Origin: Rhizosphaericola mali
GTDB taxonomy: Bacteria; Bacteroidota; Bacteroidia; Chitinophagales; Chitinophagaceae
NCBI RefSeq assembly: GCF_004337365.2
Contig: NZ_CP044016.1
Coordinates: 4,011,507-4,075,506 of the forward strand
DNA length: 64,000 nt
Direction: 5' to 3'
The notes beneath the pieces are model-generated. The model ran no database searches, was not told the DNA's origin, and saw only the letters and a list, made by a program, of their open reading frames with translations. Below are positions 1 through 9,574 of this stretch, piece after piece (within the stretch, counting starts at the first letter, position 1; the number at the start of each line of letters is the position of its first letter). A program made the translations under genes and the position numbers.

Positions 1-1
1 A

Positions 2-1441
2 GATGAATATTACAAAATCAAACTCCAAGACAAGGAAATTCTAGTCAATCAATTTGACGGAAAAATCGAAGACACAAAAAATTATCCATTAATGCATTTA
101 TTTCTCACAACAAGTTTAGTTCTACATACCGGTCAAGCCAGCGCGAGTTGGGCAATTTTCTTAACAATAGCAACTTTCGGAATTCTATTTTTCATTTATT
201 CTGGATTTGCCATCACATTTAAACGTCAGAAAAACAAATTAAAAAATAAAATCAAACCTGACACCGCGGAGGTATTGTTATATGTCGGTTCGGAAAACGG
301 AACAACAATCCATTTTGCCAATAAAATTGCGGAGCAATTAAATCAGCATGGAATTCCAACCTATCAAACCGATCTAAATAACTTTGAAGTTTTTCCAAGC
401 ACCAGTAAAATTATCATTTTTACGTCCACTTACGGTCTAGGTGATGCACCTGGAAATGCAGATAGATTTTTGGGTAAATTGGATGAAATTACTGCGATGA
501 ATCTTATTGATTACTCAATTGTCGGCTTTGGTTCTACGCAATATCCAGATTTCTGTGGATTTGCTAGTCGTGTAGCGGAGGCAGTAAAAGATGTTAATTG
601 GTTACAAGCGCAATTACCATTATATAAAGTAGACGAAAAATCAACTACCGATTTTATCAAATGGGTAAAAGCGTGGTCCGATGTCAATCAATGTGCCTTA
701 ATCGATACGGCCACCTATTATTCATTAGAGGATAAGATTCAAAAAGAAAGCTTCACTGTAACAGAAAAAACAGCTTTGGAAGGAGAGGAGTCTTCTTTCT
801 TGGTAAAATTGAAACCGAATAGTAAAATGAAATTTACTTCAGGTGATCTATTTGCCATTTATCCAAAAAATGATCATATCGAACGATTATATTCTATCGG
901 AAAAGTGGGAGAGGAGATACAACTGATTGTCAAATTGCATGCTTCTGGTTTAGGTTCTGGATTTTTGTATAATTTGAAAAATGGCCAACAAATAAATGCC
1001 GCCGTTCAATCCAACCACGGTTTTCATATACATGATAATCAACCAACAACCATCATGATCTCTAATGGTACAGGGATCGCACCATTCTTAGGAATGTTGG
1101 AAGAAAACACGCAACAATTTGACGTTCATTTATATGCAGGATTTCAAAGAGAACACGCTTTGCAAAAAAATATCACGTCCAAACTTGAACAATTTAAATC
1201 GGTAAACAAAGTTTCCAATTTCAAAATTGCTTATTCTCGTGAAACGGAAGATAAGCAATATGTTTCCCATTTGTTACAAGAAGATATGTCGATCGTAAAA
1301 GATATTTTGGATAATGGAGGTCAAATAATGATTTGTGGATCTTTACAAATGCACAAAGATATTTTGGAAATATTGGAAAAAAATTGTGCAAATTATCACA
1401 TTTACCAATCTAATAACCAGATCAAATCAGATTGTTATTAG
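2..1441 (+). CDS. PepSY-TM / flavodoxin / FAD-NAD(P)H reductase fusion (5' partial)
   Basis: The reading frame is open from base 2, so the gene begins before the window; the internal ATG at 92 is not the true start. The visible N-terminus (DEYYKIKL...) looks like a PepSY segment followed by a membrane helix (WAIFLTIATFGILFFIYSGF). A flavodoxin-like domain follows (VGSENGTT phosphate loop, STYGLGDAPGNADRF). The last part is a ferredoxin-reductase domain with the FAD motif RLYSIG, the nucleotide-binding SNGTGIAPFLGM and a C-terminal MICGSLQMHKDIL. Such fusions move electrons from NAD(P)H through FAD and FMN across the inner membrane and are often linked to ferric-siderophore reduction. That role is inferred here from the nearby TonB-dependent receptor. 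The stop overlaps the convergent acetyltransferase gene by four bases. Confidence 0.85.
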   Translation, partial: DEYYKIKLQDKEILVNQFDGKIEDTKNYPLMHLFLTTSLVLHTGQASASWAIFLTIATFGILFFIYSGFAITFKRQKNKLKNKIKPDTAEVLLYVGSENGTTIHFANKIAEQLNQHGIPTYQTDLNNFEVFPSTSKIIIFTSTYGLGDAPGNADRFLGKLDEITAMNLIDYSIVGFGSTQYPDFCGFASRVAEAVKDVNWLQAQLPLYKVDEKSTTDFIKWVKAWSDVNQCALIDTATYYSLEDKIQKESFTVTEKTALEGEESSFLVKLKPNSKMKFTSGDLFAIYPKNDHIERLYSIGKVGEEIQLIVKLHASGLGSGFLYNLKNGQQINAAVQSNHGFHIHDNQPTTIMISNGTGIAPFLGMLEENTQQFDVHLYAGFQREHALQKNITSKLEQFKSVNKVSNFKIAYSRETEDKQYVSHLLQEDMSIVKDILDNGGQIMICGSLQMHKDILEILEKNCANYHIYQSNNQIKSDCY

Positions 1442-1938
1442 ACCTTACATCCCAATATTATCAAGCTTCTTTTAATCCCATCAAGCTCCGCAACTTCTGG
1501 TAGATTTCCATAGATTTCAAATCCTTGTTTTTGAAATAGTGTCATACTTGGAACATTATGTTGAAAAATGAAAGCCAAAATAGTTTCAATACCATATTGC
1601 GGAGCTTGCAATTTCATATCATTTAAGATCCTCTTACCTAAACCTTTACCTCTAAAAGCAGGATCTATGTAAATGCTAATTTCCGCCGTTTTATTATAGG
1701 CAGATCTGCCATAAAAGGATTGAAAACTTACCCAAGCAATGACGTTTTGATCCTCATTTTCTATAACCAAAAGTGGGCGTGTGTTTGGATTGTGAGCTTC
1801 AAACCAAACCAAGCGATCTTCTACAGTAACTTCTACTTCATCGGCGGTCACCATACGTCCCGCGACGATCGTATTATAAATATCTACAATCCGTTGAAGA
1901 TCGGATTTCTGTGCATCTCTATAGCTCAACTTTTCCAT
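1438..1938 (-). CDS. GNAT family N-acetyltransferase, phosphinothricin-acetyltransferase-like
   Basis: This 166-residue protein has the full length of the PAT/MddA branch of GNAT enzymes, which acetylate small amines such as methionine derivatives or phosphinothricin using acetyl-CoA. The N-terminus RDAQKSDLQRIVDIYN is typical. The acetyl-CoA-binding motif A is IYIDPAFRGKGLGKRILNDM, and the C-terminal part (HNVPSMTLFQKQGFE) is the usual motif B. The substrate cannot be read from the sequence. A TACTTTTG -7 box lies four bases before the ATG, which gives a nearly leaderless mRNA and supports this start. The gene converges on the reductase with a four-base overlap. Confidence 0.85.
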   Translation of the reverse strand: MEKLSYRDAQKSDLQRIVDIYNTIVAGRMVTADEVEVTVEDRLVWFEAHNPNTRPLLVIENEDQNVIAWVSFQSFYGRSAYNKTAEISIYIDPAFRGKGLGKRILNDMKLQAPQYGIETILAFIFQHNVPSMTLFQKQGFEIYGNLPEVAELDGIKRSLIILGCKV

Positions 1939-1942
1939 AGAA

Positions 1943-1950
1943 CAAAAGTA
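1943..1950 (-). promoter_or_regulatory. -7 promoter box of the GNAT gene
   Basis: On the minus strand this reads TACTTTTG, a full match to the Bacteroidota -7 consensus TAnnTTTG. It ends four bases before the ATG, so the transcript would be almost leaderless. No clear TTG -33 box is visible. Confidence 0.45.
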
Positions 1951-2238
1951 GGATTTTGTAACTCGATATTTATACAGATTTTTAAGAAACAGATTTACGA
2001 AGCTTATTTTTCGGATTCAGTCAAATAATAAACCTGTAACTGGTAAACTTGCTCCTACGAATGATGTTAAAAGGGCTAATTTTTTTGTAGGTAGTCTGTA
2101 AGTATTACCAACATGCAATTCAAAATTAATATTCTACAATTTGTTTCTTAGGGGCAATTGGCCATAAAGTTGTTTTTTAATTTGTATAATTTGGCTAGAG
2201 TCTTGCTAACTATAATACAATTGACTATACGGCATACC

Positions 2239-2376
2239 CTATTTTCCAAAAAATAATCTTCTTAAGTTTTTCTTTTTTCTGTAGGATAAACTATAGAGAT
2301 ATATTCCTTTTCTCTCTTTGTTAATCCTTTCATGTAGTTCCAAAAAATGATCAAAAGTTGGATTATTTTTTCTCAT
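2239..2376 (-). CDS. small basic ORF, possible gene remnant
   Basis: This is a 45-codon ORF starting with ATG (MRKNNPTFDHFLELHERINK...) and ending in RRLFFGK. It is rich in Lys and Arg. It lies downstream of the terminator of the TonB-dependent receptor, with no obvious promoter of its own. I do not recognise it. It could be a remnant of a degraded gene or a chance ORF; the rest of the gap from 1951 to 2385 shows nothing else. Confidence 0.2.
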   Translation of the reverse strand: MRKNNPTFDHFLELHERINKERKGIYLYSLSYRKKKNLRRLFFGK

Positions 2377-2385
2377 ATATGAAAA

Positions 2386-2412
2386 TCCTCGCAACTTCTA
2401 CAATTGCGAGGA
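2386..2412 (-). terminator. hairpin terminator after the TonB-dependent receptor
   Basis: A perfect 9-bp inverted repeat (TCCTCGCAA / TTGCGAGGA) with a 9-nt loop lies 19 bases beyond the stop codon of the receptor gene. On the minus strand it is followed by a short T-containing tail. Confidence 0.7.
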
Positions 2413-2430
2413 CATTTAATATTAAATAAA

Positions 2431-4752
2431 TTAGAATTTGAAAGCAACATTGCAAGAAATATTTCTTGGCATCTGAGCGGTACCGATTGAGTTCCAGTAT
2501 TTTTGGTTGCTAATATTATTGACAGCAATGCCCAATCTCCAATTATTGGCATCATAAAATACAGATGCATTGAAAAGCGTGTAAGAAGGTAATAAAATTG
2601 TATTATTTACATCCATGAAACTTTTGTCCACAAAATTCATCCCGGCTCCCATACCAAAATGCTCTAGTGATTGTATTTTGGCAAATCTATAGCTCACCCA
2701 TAAATTAGCAATATTTTTTGGGCTTCCTGAATTCAAATAGCCAGAAGTGGACGTTGATCTTAAGTAAATATTTTTGTTGTAAACATAACCTGCCGTGATT
2801 GATAATTCATTAATTGGATTCGCTTTTAAATCAAATTCCCAGCCATTACTTTTTTGTTGTCCATCCTGATATAGCGTACCATCCGTGCCTGTACGAGGCG
2901 CATCGTTAATTTTAATACTATAATAGCTAATGGTAGAGATTAATCTATTTTTCAACAAGTCTACTTTCACCCCAGTTTCCCATTGATTGGCAAAAGAAGG
3001 TTTATAGTAAAACGTAGAACCGTCTGGTTGTATTCCAGTATTATAGTTGGTAAATCCACTTGTATAGTTTCCAAAGATAGATACCACATCTAAGATTGGT
3101 TGATATACTATTCCAAATCTTGGCGTCCAAGAATTTTGATTATAACCACCTGGGTTCTTAGCCATATATCTATCATATCTTACACTCCCCAATATCATCA
3201 AACCTTTGGTAATGTTTATTAAATCAGAAACATAAGACGCAAGACGATTGTTCACAGAATTTGAATTGGTAGTCGCTACATTGGCAGTACCATAAGCGTT
3301 CGTCACATCTTGTTGAGAAAACAATCTTGAGCTCGTTAGATAATTAATCGTTCCCAATACTGGCGTACCACGACTATAACGTTTGGATACGTAATTGAAA
3401 TAATCAATTCCAAATAAAATTCTATGTCTCATTCCTAAAAAACGAACATCTCCATTGAAATTTTGTTGAAAATCAGAAGTATTTGTATTAATAGGGCCGA
3501 AATCTCCACCTTGAATAGTCACACTATCCGATCCCTTAAAATACAAATAACCTTGTAAGCTTTTATTCAAATCTTCATTATTAAAAGAAACATTTGTAGT
3601 GGATGTCCAGTCATCGGAAAGTTTGTATTCCGCTTTAGCAAAAGTTCGGAAATTATTAGCAATTGCATTGAAACTATTATCAAAGAAAGTCTGATTGTAT
3701 TGAATCGGATAATCTTTAATCGAATTTATAGTTAATGGACCTGAACTACTAATATATTGCGTTTTAGTAACATCTTCTCTATACATCTCAACATCCAAAG
3801 ACAGTTTCAATCTATCAGTCGCTTGAAAAGTAATGCTTGGTGCAAAAAATAATCGATTATTATGACCAGCAATCATAAAAGAGCCTTGCTTATTTACAGC
3901 TGCATTAGCTCTAAATAAGACTGTTTTTTCTTTATTCAACGGAGCATTTACATCTGCTGTAACTCTCTGTAATCCGTAGGAACCAAATGTATAACTAACT
4001 TCAGATTTCACAACATCAAACGGTTTCTTAGTCACTAAATTCACCAGTCCTCCATAAGACGTTATTGCATTACCAAACAAGGTCCCACTTGGACCTTTTA
4101 AAACTTCAATAGTCTCTACGTTCGCAGGATCTAGCCCACTTCTACCTACACCAAGATATGGCATACCATTCCTTGCTCCAATCGGGGTAGAGAATCCTCT
4201 TGAAGTAATGTGTGTACCTCCTGCTGGATCTACTGATACGGCGGCGCCAGTGACATTGCGTAATGCGTCTTGCAAATTTGTAACATTTTGCTCAATCATT
4301 AATTGGTGTGGAACTACACTATAGACTTGTGGATTTTCAAGATTTTTCATAGGCATTTTACCCAAATCTTCCGTACTTAAAGGTAAATTTCTGCGATAGG
4401 AAGAAACGATCACTTCTTTTAACTGAGCAAGAGTCAATGGTAGATAAAAATTATTTAATTCTCCCTCATTGATTCCATTTGTATATTTTTTTGTCAATAC
4501 TAATTTACCTTCTGTCTTAAATTCAATTTTATTGATTTTTTCTCCACTTAAATCAATAAAATTAAATTCTCCTTTACGCTCTGTGTTCGTTGATATACTA
4601 TCATTGACGATAATTTCCACATCTCTCGCAGGTAAACTATCTTTTGTATAAATGACCCCTTTCAAACTATTTTGCTGAGCGGGGCTCCTAAGAGGTGCTA
4701 TTAGTAAAAATGCGAGAGCTAGTTTTGTGCAGTTTTTAATATTTTTATTCAC
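2431..4752 (-). CDS. TonB-dependent receptor, siderophore (FhuA-like) type
   Basis: This 773-residue outer-membrane receptor starts with a signal peptide (LALAFLLIAPLRSPAQ). A carboxypeptidase-regulatory-like domain covers about residues 30-110. The plug domain (about 120-240) contains NLQDALRNVTG and VETIEVLKGPSGTLFGN, the pattern of siderophore receptors rather than SusC. A 22-strand-type barrel follows and ends in the terminal aromatic NVAFKF. It should bring a ferric chelate into the periplasm using TonB energy; the ligand is unknown. No SusD partner is present, in agreement with a siderophore receptor. It is transcribed from its own promoter and is divergent from the FAD monooxygenase. 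Confidence 0.9.
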   Translation of the reverse strand: MNKNIKNCTKLALAFLLIAPLRSPAQQNSLKGVIYTKDSLPARDVEIIVNDSISTNTERKGEFNFIDLSGEKINKIEFKTEGKLVLTKKYTNGINEGELNNFYLPLTLAQLKEVIVSSYRRNLPLSTEDLGKMPMKNLENPQVYSVVPHQLMIEQNVTNLQDALRNVTGAAVSVDPAGGTHITSRGFSTPIGARNGMPYLGVGRSGLDPANVETIEVLKGPSGTLFGNAITSYGGLVNLVTKKPFDVVKSEVSYTFGSYGLQRVTADVNAPLNKEKTVLFRANAAVNKQGSFMIAGHNNRLFFAPSITFQATDRLKLSLDVEMYREDVTKTQYISSSGPLTINSIKDYPIQYNQTFFDNSFNAIANNFRTFAKAEYKLSDDWTSTTNVSFNNEDLNKSLQGYLYFKGSDSVTIQGGDFGPINTNTSDFQQNFNGDVRFLGMRHRILFGIDYFNYVSKRYSRGTPVLGTINYLTSSRLFSQQDVTNAYGTANVATTNSNSVNNRLASYVSDLINITKGLMILGSVRYDRYMAKNPGGYNQNSWTPRFGIVYQPILDVVSIFGNYTSGFTNYNTGIQPDGSTFYYKPSFANQWETGVKVDLLKNRLISTISYYSIKINDAPRTGTDGTLYQDGQQKSNGWEFDLKANPINELSITAGYVYNKNIYLRSTSTSGYLNSGSPKNIANLWVSYRFAKIQSLEHFGMGAGMNFVDKSFMDVNNTILLPSYTLFNASVFYDANNWRLGIAVNNISNQKYWNSIGTAQMPRNISCNVAFKF

Positions 4753-4794
4753 GTTTCTTTAATTCAAATTTAAAATGACTGTTAAAGTGGCGTG

Positions 4795-4802
4795 CAAAGC
4801 TA
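4795..4802 (-). promoter_or_regulatory. -7 promoter box of the TonB-dependent receptor
   Basis: The minus strand reads TAGCTTTG, matching TAnnTTTG, about 40 bases before the receptor ATG. No perfect TTG lies at the -33 position. I see no Fur-box-like 19-bp palindrome beside it. Confidence 0.4.
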
Positions 4803-4913
4803 AATTTGAAATATATTAACAGGATTACGAAAAGAGAAAATAAAAATATAGATAAAATATTTCTTACTTCGTAATAATAGCATGTAAGAAATATCTTAAT
4901 GAATAAATTTGCA

Positions 4914-6044
4914 ATGGAAAAAATTTGCATCATAGGTGGCGGCATAGCAGGGTTGACAATGGCTCTTGTTTTAAAAAAATTGGGGATATCTTTTCAACTA
5001 TTTGAAAAATCAGAAGCGCCTAATACTAGAGGAGCAGGCATTCTATTAGCCAATAATGCGATGCAGATTTATAAAAATCTTGGAATAGGAAAAGAAATAT
5101 TATTAAAAGGAAATATTATCTCAAAAATACATCTAACTGACAATAAATTTCATCCAAATTCAATTCAAGATTTAGCGTATTTTGAAAAAAAATATAATTC
5201 GTATAATATTTCCATACATCGATCAGATTTGCAAAATATATTAGTAAATAATATTGGAGAAGATAATATAAGTTATGGAAAAGAATTAGACACTATAGAT
5301 ATAAATAATAAAACCATAATTTTTAAAGACGGTTCAATTATTAACTATGATTACATAATCGCATCAGATGGGATTTACTCTAAAATTAGGCAAAATTTAT
5401 TTCCAACCGCTGCGATAATATCCGCTGGGCAAATTGCTTGGCGAGGGATCTCCACAATTTCTTTACCAGAAAAATATGCTCATATTTCTTTAGAAGCATG
5501 GGCTCCTGGTGCACGATTTGGAATGAATAGATTAAATGAAAACCAGAGTTATTGGTTTTTAGTTGCGGATAATGATGGAAGTGTATTTAATATAGAATAT
5601 AAAAATACACTAGTCAAAAAATTTCCTTTATTGGCTCAAGAGCTTGTATTCAGTACTCCAACACAAAACGTGTATATGGATGAAATAAAAGAACTAGAAT
5701 TACTAGAACAATGGGGGAACAATTCGATTGTACTAATAGGTGATGCAGCTCATTCTATGACTCCAAATTTAGGGCAAGGAGCATGTCAAGCAATTGAAGA
5801 TGCTTTTATTCTTGGGGAATTAATTCAAAAATACTCTATCAATTATGGCATAAATAAATTATTTCATTATAGAAATAAAAAAGTAAAATTTATAAAAAAC
5901 AATAGTCGGAAACTAGGAAAAATATCACATTGGAAAAATGCGCAATGCATTAACATTAGAAATTACATAATGCGCGCATTACCCGACTCATTCAATCGAA
6001 TTTTGGTAGAGAAATTATTTAGACTTGCAAAAATAGATAAGTAA
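4914..6044 (+). CDS. FAD-dependent aromatic-hydroxylase-type monooxygenase
   Basis: The protein is a class A flavoprotein monooxygenase of about 376 residues. The ADP-binding motif CIIGGGIAGLTMALVL is at the N-terminus. The mid-domain DG motif is IIASDGIYSKIRQ. The second FAD motif is LIGDAAHSMTPNLGQGACQ, followed by AIEDAFILGE. This is the family of salicylate hydroxylase, FAD-dependent urate hydroxylase and TetX; the substrate cannot be read. I place the start at MEKICIIGGG because it puts the Rossmann motif at the terminus, but an in-frame ATG five codons upstream (4899) is possible. Codon use is very AT-rich compared with the receptor next door, which may mean later acquisition. Confidence 0.85.
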   Translation: MEKICIIGGGIAGLTMALVLKKLGISFQLFEKSEAPNTRGAGILLANNAMQIYKNLGIGKEILLKGNIISKIHLTDNKFHPNSIQDLAYFEKKYNSYNISIHRSDLQNILVNNIGEDNISYGKELDTIDINNKTIIFKDGSIINYDYIIASDGIYSKIRQNLFPTAAIISAGQIAWRGISTISLPEKYAHISLEAWAPGARFGMNRLNENQSYWFLVADNDGSVFNIEYKNTLVKKFPLLAQELVFSTPTQNVYMDEIKELELLEQWGNNSIVLIGDAAHSMTPNLGQGACQAIEDAFILGELIQKYSINYGINKLFHYRNKKVKFIKNNSRKLGKISHWKNAQCINIRNYIMRALPDSFNRILVEKLFRLAKIDK

Positions 6045-6186
6045 CTATTATACGGTTTTAAATAATGCCTTGACTTTCCAGGAACATAATATCACATTAC
6101 CTCAAGCTGCACACGATAATCAAGTGGCACCTGACTCAAACAATCATGAAGAAACGCCATTATTTGCCAACAAAGCATTGAAATAA
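6037..6186 (+). pseudogene. 3' remnant of an unidentified gene
   Basis: An open frame of 49 codons without a start runs just past the monooxygenase stop. It reads NYYTVLNNALTFQEHN then a hydrophilic tail ending in FANKALK and a stop, directly before a strong terminator. The composition (mixed, protein-like, less AT-rich than its surroundings) looks like the C-terminus of a deleted gene. The terminator behind it probably belonged to that gene. I do not recognise the family. Confidence 0.35.
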
Positions 6187-6227
6187 AAGCTTTAACTGGT
6201 AACTATGGTTTATAGTCGCTCAACTTT

Positions 6228-6269
6228 AAATAACAATCGCCCTTGAAAATTCAAAGGCGATTGTTATTT
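6228..6269. terminator. bidirectional hairpin terminator
   Basis: A 14-bp perfect stem (AAATAACAATCGCC / GGCGATTGTTATTT) is flanked by A and T runs, so it can act in both directions. It sits between the plus-strand remnant and the minus-strand TetR gene. Confidence 0.8.
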
Positions 6270-6281
6270 ACATTAGAAAAA

Positions 6282-6911
6282 CTATTTTTTAGCGTTAGCC
6301 ATTTTAAATGACATATCCACTAGTTGATCTATCGTTTTCAACATTAATTCTCGATCCGATTCTTTATTAATATCTCTACCACAAAATGTACTTCCATTGG
6401 TTTTTGCATGCATAATCAAATAGTAAACCCCTGCTGTAATTATTGCGCTCACCGATCTAAAATCTAGATCCTTGTCTTTGAATATAGGATCAACAATTTC
6501 ATACACTCTTTCACCATATGCTTCACGAGCGTCAGAATCTTTTCTTAATGAATCACTATACTTACTCACTTCCCATAAAATGAGTTTTTGCATTTCTTCG
6601 CTTTTTTCAAAAGATTCATAGTGTGCTCTGAATATATGTGTCATTAAATCTTTTGGTTGCGATCTCAATTGAGCAAATTCCTCTGTGGCAAAAGCTTTAT
6701 CCAAACCTTTCCAATAATCAGTTTCATTGATATAAATATCCAATAATTGTTCTAAACTGCCAAAATGATAATAAATCATCTTACCACTCGTTTTCGCTTT
6801 CCTAGCAATGTTTCTTATGTAAAGCCCGGTATAACCTTCTTCCAGCAATATCTCTCGCACTGCTGCTAATATATTATTTTTTGTCGCGTCTGGTTTGGTG
6901 AGTTTTGCCAT
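6282..6911 (-). CDS. TetR/AcrR family transcriptional regulator
   Basis: The N-terminal 50 residues form a TetR-type helix-turn-helix (NILAAVREILLEEGYTGLYI then RKAKTSGKMIYYHFGSLEQL). The rest is the variable ligand-binding helical domain. I take the ATG at 6911 (MAKLTKPD) rather than the TTG two codons upstream. A 26-bp inverted repeat only 32 bases before the start is a probable operator, so autoregulation is likely. The gene it would normally control is not obvious: the divergent side holds only a broken ORF and the convergent side only a gene remnant. Confidence 0.9.
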   Translation of the reverse strand: MAKLTKPDATKNNILAAVREILLEEGYTGLYIRNIARKAKTSGKMIYYHFGSLEQLLDIYINETDYWKGLDKAFATEEFAQLRSQPKDLMTHIFRAHYESFEKSEEMQKLILWEVSKYSDSLRKDSDAREAYGERVYEIVDPIFKDKDLDFRSVSAIITAGVYYLIMHAKTNGSTFCGRDINKESDRELMLKTIDQLVDMSFKMANAKK

Positions 6912-6943
6912 GAGCAAAGTTCAAATTTTTTTTCAAAATATTT

Positions 6944-6969
6944 ATATATTCAACAAATGTTGAATATAT
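6944..6969. promoter_or_regulatory. probable TetR operator
   Basis: The arms ATATATTCAACA and TGTTGAATATAT form a perfect 12-bp inverted repeat around an AA spacer. Length and symmetry are typical for TetR dimers. On the plus strand a TATATTTG box (6965-6972) overlaps the right arm, so a divergent promoter would be repressed from the same site. Confidence 0.7.
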
Positions 6970-7185
6970 TTGCATTCTAAAGAAAACGCCACATAAAAGA
7001 TTTTGTTATTTAAAGTGCTAGTTTTTATTTTTTATAGCGAATTGCTAAAAAGAATAGTGTGCTTTATAACATTAATGGAATTAAGAATTTGTAAAATATT
7101 GATATAACAAGATTTTGATCTATTTCTTTACGAAATAGTAGATGCGCTAACTTATGAAAGCATCATTTTTCACCTATTTAAAAAA

Positions 7186-7548
7186 ATGGAAATTAATAAT
7201 ATTATCTTTTATGTGGTAGTTACTTTAATATTATTATTGGACGATTGTCTTTTTAAAATAAATTACAATCAATAAAAATGTAAAAAAGGCTTTCGTACAA
7301 CCTACATAGATAAGAACAAATCTTATCTATCATCCATAAATCCTCAATTCGAATACAGTTTTCATAGACTTGGAGATAACTTTAAATATCAAGGATGTAC
7401 AACCAATTATTTAAACAATCATCTAATCTATATTATTTCTTTTGTAATGTTCAAACTGATCACGATTTCAATGTTAATTCTATTGGGATATTTTAATGCA
7501 AACAATATGCTATGCTTCTCATCACTTTTTGAGCAACCAAATTTATAA
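7186..7548 (+). pseudogene. broken ORF, possible small membrane protein
   Basis: A frame of 121 codons from ATG at 7186 to TAA at 7548 is interrupted only once, by TAA at 7273. The first part is hydrophobic (YVVVTLILLLDD). The second part is soluble-looking with one more hydrophobic stretch (MFKLITISMLILLGYF). In DNA this AT-rich, about 90 codons without a stop is unlikely by chance. It lies divergent from the TetR gene, beyond its operator. I do not recognise the product. The flanking stretches 6970-7185 and 7549-7827 show nothing else. Confidence 0.3.
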
Positions 7549-7827
7549 TATTGATTAATTGCTGGCATTATTTAGCAGGGCATAACTATCTGAATATATT
7601 TTAAATACACGGAGCTCTTTTATAGTGTTTACAATAGGTGGAGCTACTAACCAATCAATACTTTTTCGTCTTAATAATTACAGACTCACATTTTTATTAT
7701 TCAAAATAAATACTTTTTAATCCATTAAAAAACACCAATAAATAGCCTTTTTAAGATTCGATATTTTAGTTGTACGATATAACACAACTAAAATATTATA
7801 AAACATCTATATACTTGCAACATTAAT

Positions 7828-9549
7828 TTATTTTATTCCTAATAGCTCTTTTAACTTCTCTCTGTCTAAAGATTGTACCCACTGAATTGCATTTGCACGA
7901 AGATTTCCATTTATATCTATGGCTACATAGGTTGGAAAACCGGAACCTGCGCGATTGAAGCTACTTTTGAGTTCACTAACGATCTTTTCATTCATGAAAA
8001 TATGCGTACCCGCCAATTGTAAACCTGCCACTTTATTTTTCCAAAGATTCGTATTTGAGACGCTGCTTGTGCATATGTAAACATATTCCATAGGCAGATC
8101 TTTGTTTGCTTCGTGAAGTTTTTTACTAAATGGCAAATCATTAAGGCAAGGAACACACCATGTCGCCCAAAAATCTATGACTAAAGCCTTGTTTTTAAAT
8201 TTTGATTTAAGATTGATAATGAAATCCTTTACATTATTAATACTATCTAACTGATATAAGGAAGCTTCAAATGGTAAGGTTTCTAATGGTTTGCCTATAA
8301 AATAGTCAGAAGCAACTAGTCGAATTGAAGAAGCCAAGAGACTATCAATACTTTTCTGCTTGACACTTGCTTCAATAAACTCACTTTTTGCAAGTCGTTC
8401 GCACCATGTAGTTTTTATATGAGATATTATTTCTGGATAGACTATGGAAAATTCATCTTTTCCATCCTCAAGGAAAAAAGTTTTTAATAGATCCGACTTG
8501 GATTGGGGAAAACTACGATCAAATATTTTAATAGTATTACTCATCTGCATGGCATTGATCTCTTGAGGGAAAAGTTGAAAGCACTTTTGCTCCAATGAAC
8601 TTATTTTAGCAAACTGCTTCTCTTTCTCCTTCTGGGATAAATCCTCATAATATTTTAACGAATCGATGACCGACTTCCGTTCTGCATCGTAATGAGCATA
8701 ATTTCGCATTAAAAATTGTGGATCAATTGCTATAATAGAATTCTGCGGTTTAAATTTATTATAGTTAGTTAAATATCGATAAAACAATACCCCTTCGTTA
8801 CTCGTGAAATATGGTTTATGCGTATTAACCCTTGAAAATAAATTTGCCGGCATTGTATCACCATAATACGTTGTGCATAGTTGTCCATAATACTCTGATT
8901 CAGTTTCATTTTTAATTGCCCAATTATAATCAGGATATTCCTTTATAAATTCATCATTGATTTGGACTATCGCTTTATAAATTGAATCTGTTTTTTGTTG
9001 GAATAAATCTGCACTAATATTTCGACGAGATTGACATAATGCACGGAACCTATTTCCAAGTTCATTCTGCTCCGCTCTTTTATATAAAGTATGTTTACAG
9101 ATTACTGTATTCAATTCGCCATCTGTTCCTGAATAAGTGACGCCATCGCCATATAAAAAAATGCCGTCTTTACTTTTTATTTCACCAGCATCAATTGTCA
9201 CTTTCAAATCGGTATTTACATAAGCACCTGTGTATAGTAAATCTCCTATACTCAACCATATTTGTTGATACGGAAAGTTTTGATCTAAAGCGATTTTAAC
9301 GAATCCTCTTTTATCTGTTTTTGTATATTTTTTAATCTGAAAATCAGCGCCAAAACAGACAAGCGTATATTTAATCTCCATTTCCTCAACACTATCTGGT
9401 AAGTTCTTTATTTGAATAGTCAACGTAGGCGGTTTGCGAGTTCGCAAATAAGCATCCATTTTAGGATCCTCTATTGCTAATGGCACATTAGATTGTGCCC
9501 CTACTGAATTGCATAATAACAACAGCATTGCGGTGATTAGTTGTTTCAT
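7828..9549 (-). CDS. secreted TlpA-like thioredoxin-fold protein
   Basis: This is a 573-residue protein with a signal peptide (LITAMLLLLCNSVGAQ). The long N-terminal half is variable and of unknown fold. The C-terminal thioredoxin domain of about 130 residues has the active site FWATWCVPC, a TlpA/ResA-type CxxC, and a cis-proline loop in GSGFPTYVAI. It probably reduces or exchanges disulfides in the periplasm. It lies 25 bases downstream of the LytTR response regulator on the same strand, so it is likely the third gene of that operon; this link between sensing and redox function is inferred. Confidence 0.8.
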   Translation of the reverse strand: MKQLITAMLLLLCNSVGAQSNVPLAIEDPKMDAYLRTRKPPTLTIQIKNLPDSVEEMEIKYTLVCFGADFQIKKYTKTDKRGFVKIALDQNFPYQQIWLSIGDLLYTGAYVNTDLKVTIDAGEIKSKDGIFLYGDGVTYSGTDGELNTVICKHTLYKRAEQNELGNRFRALCQSRRNISADLFQQKTDSIYKAIVQINDEFIKEYPDYNWAIKNETESEYYGQLCTTYYGDTMPANLFSRVNTHKPYFTSNEGVLFYRYLTNYNKFKPQNSIIAIDPQFLMRNYAHYDAERKSVIDSLKYYEDLSQKEKEKQFAKISSLEQKCFQLFPQEINAMQMSNTIKIFDRSFPQSKSDLLKTFFLEDGKDEFSIVYPEIISHIKTTWCERLAKSEFIEASVKQKSIDSLLASSIRLVASDYFIGKPLETLPFEASLYQLDSINNVKDFIINLKSKFKNKALVIDFWATWCVPCLNDLPFSKKLHEANKDLPMEYVYICTSSVSNTNLWKNKVAGLQLAGTHIFMNEKIVSELKSSFNRAGSGFPTYVAIDINGNLRANAIQWVQSLDREKLKELLGIK

Positions 9550-9574
9550 CTTTTATGTTTTGATTATATTAGGA

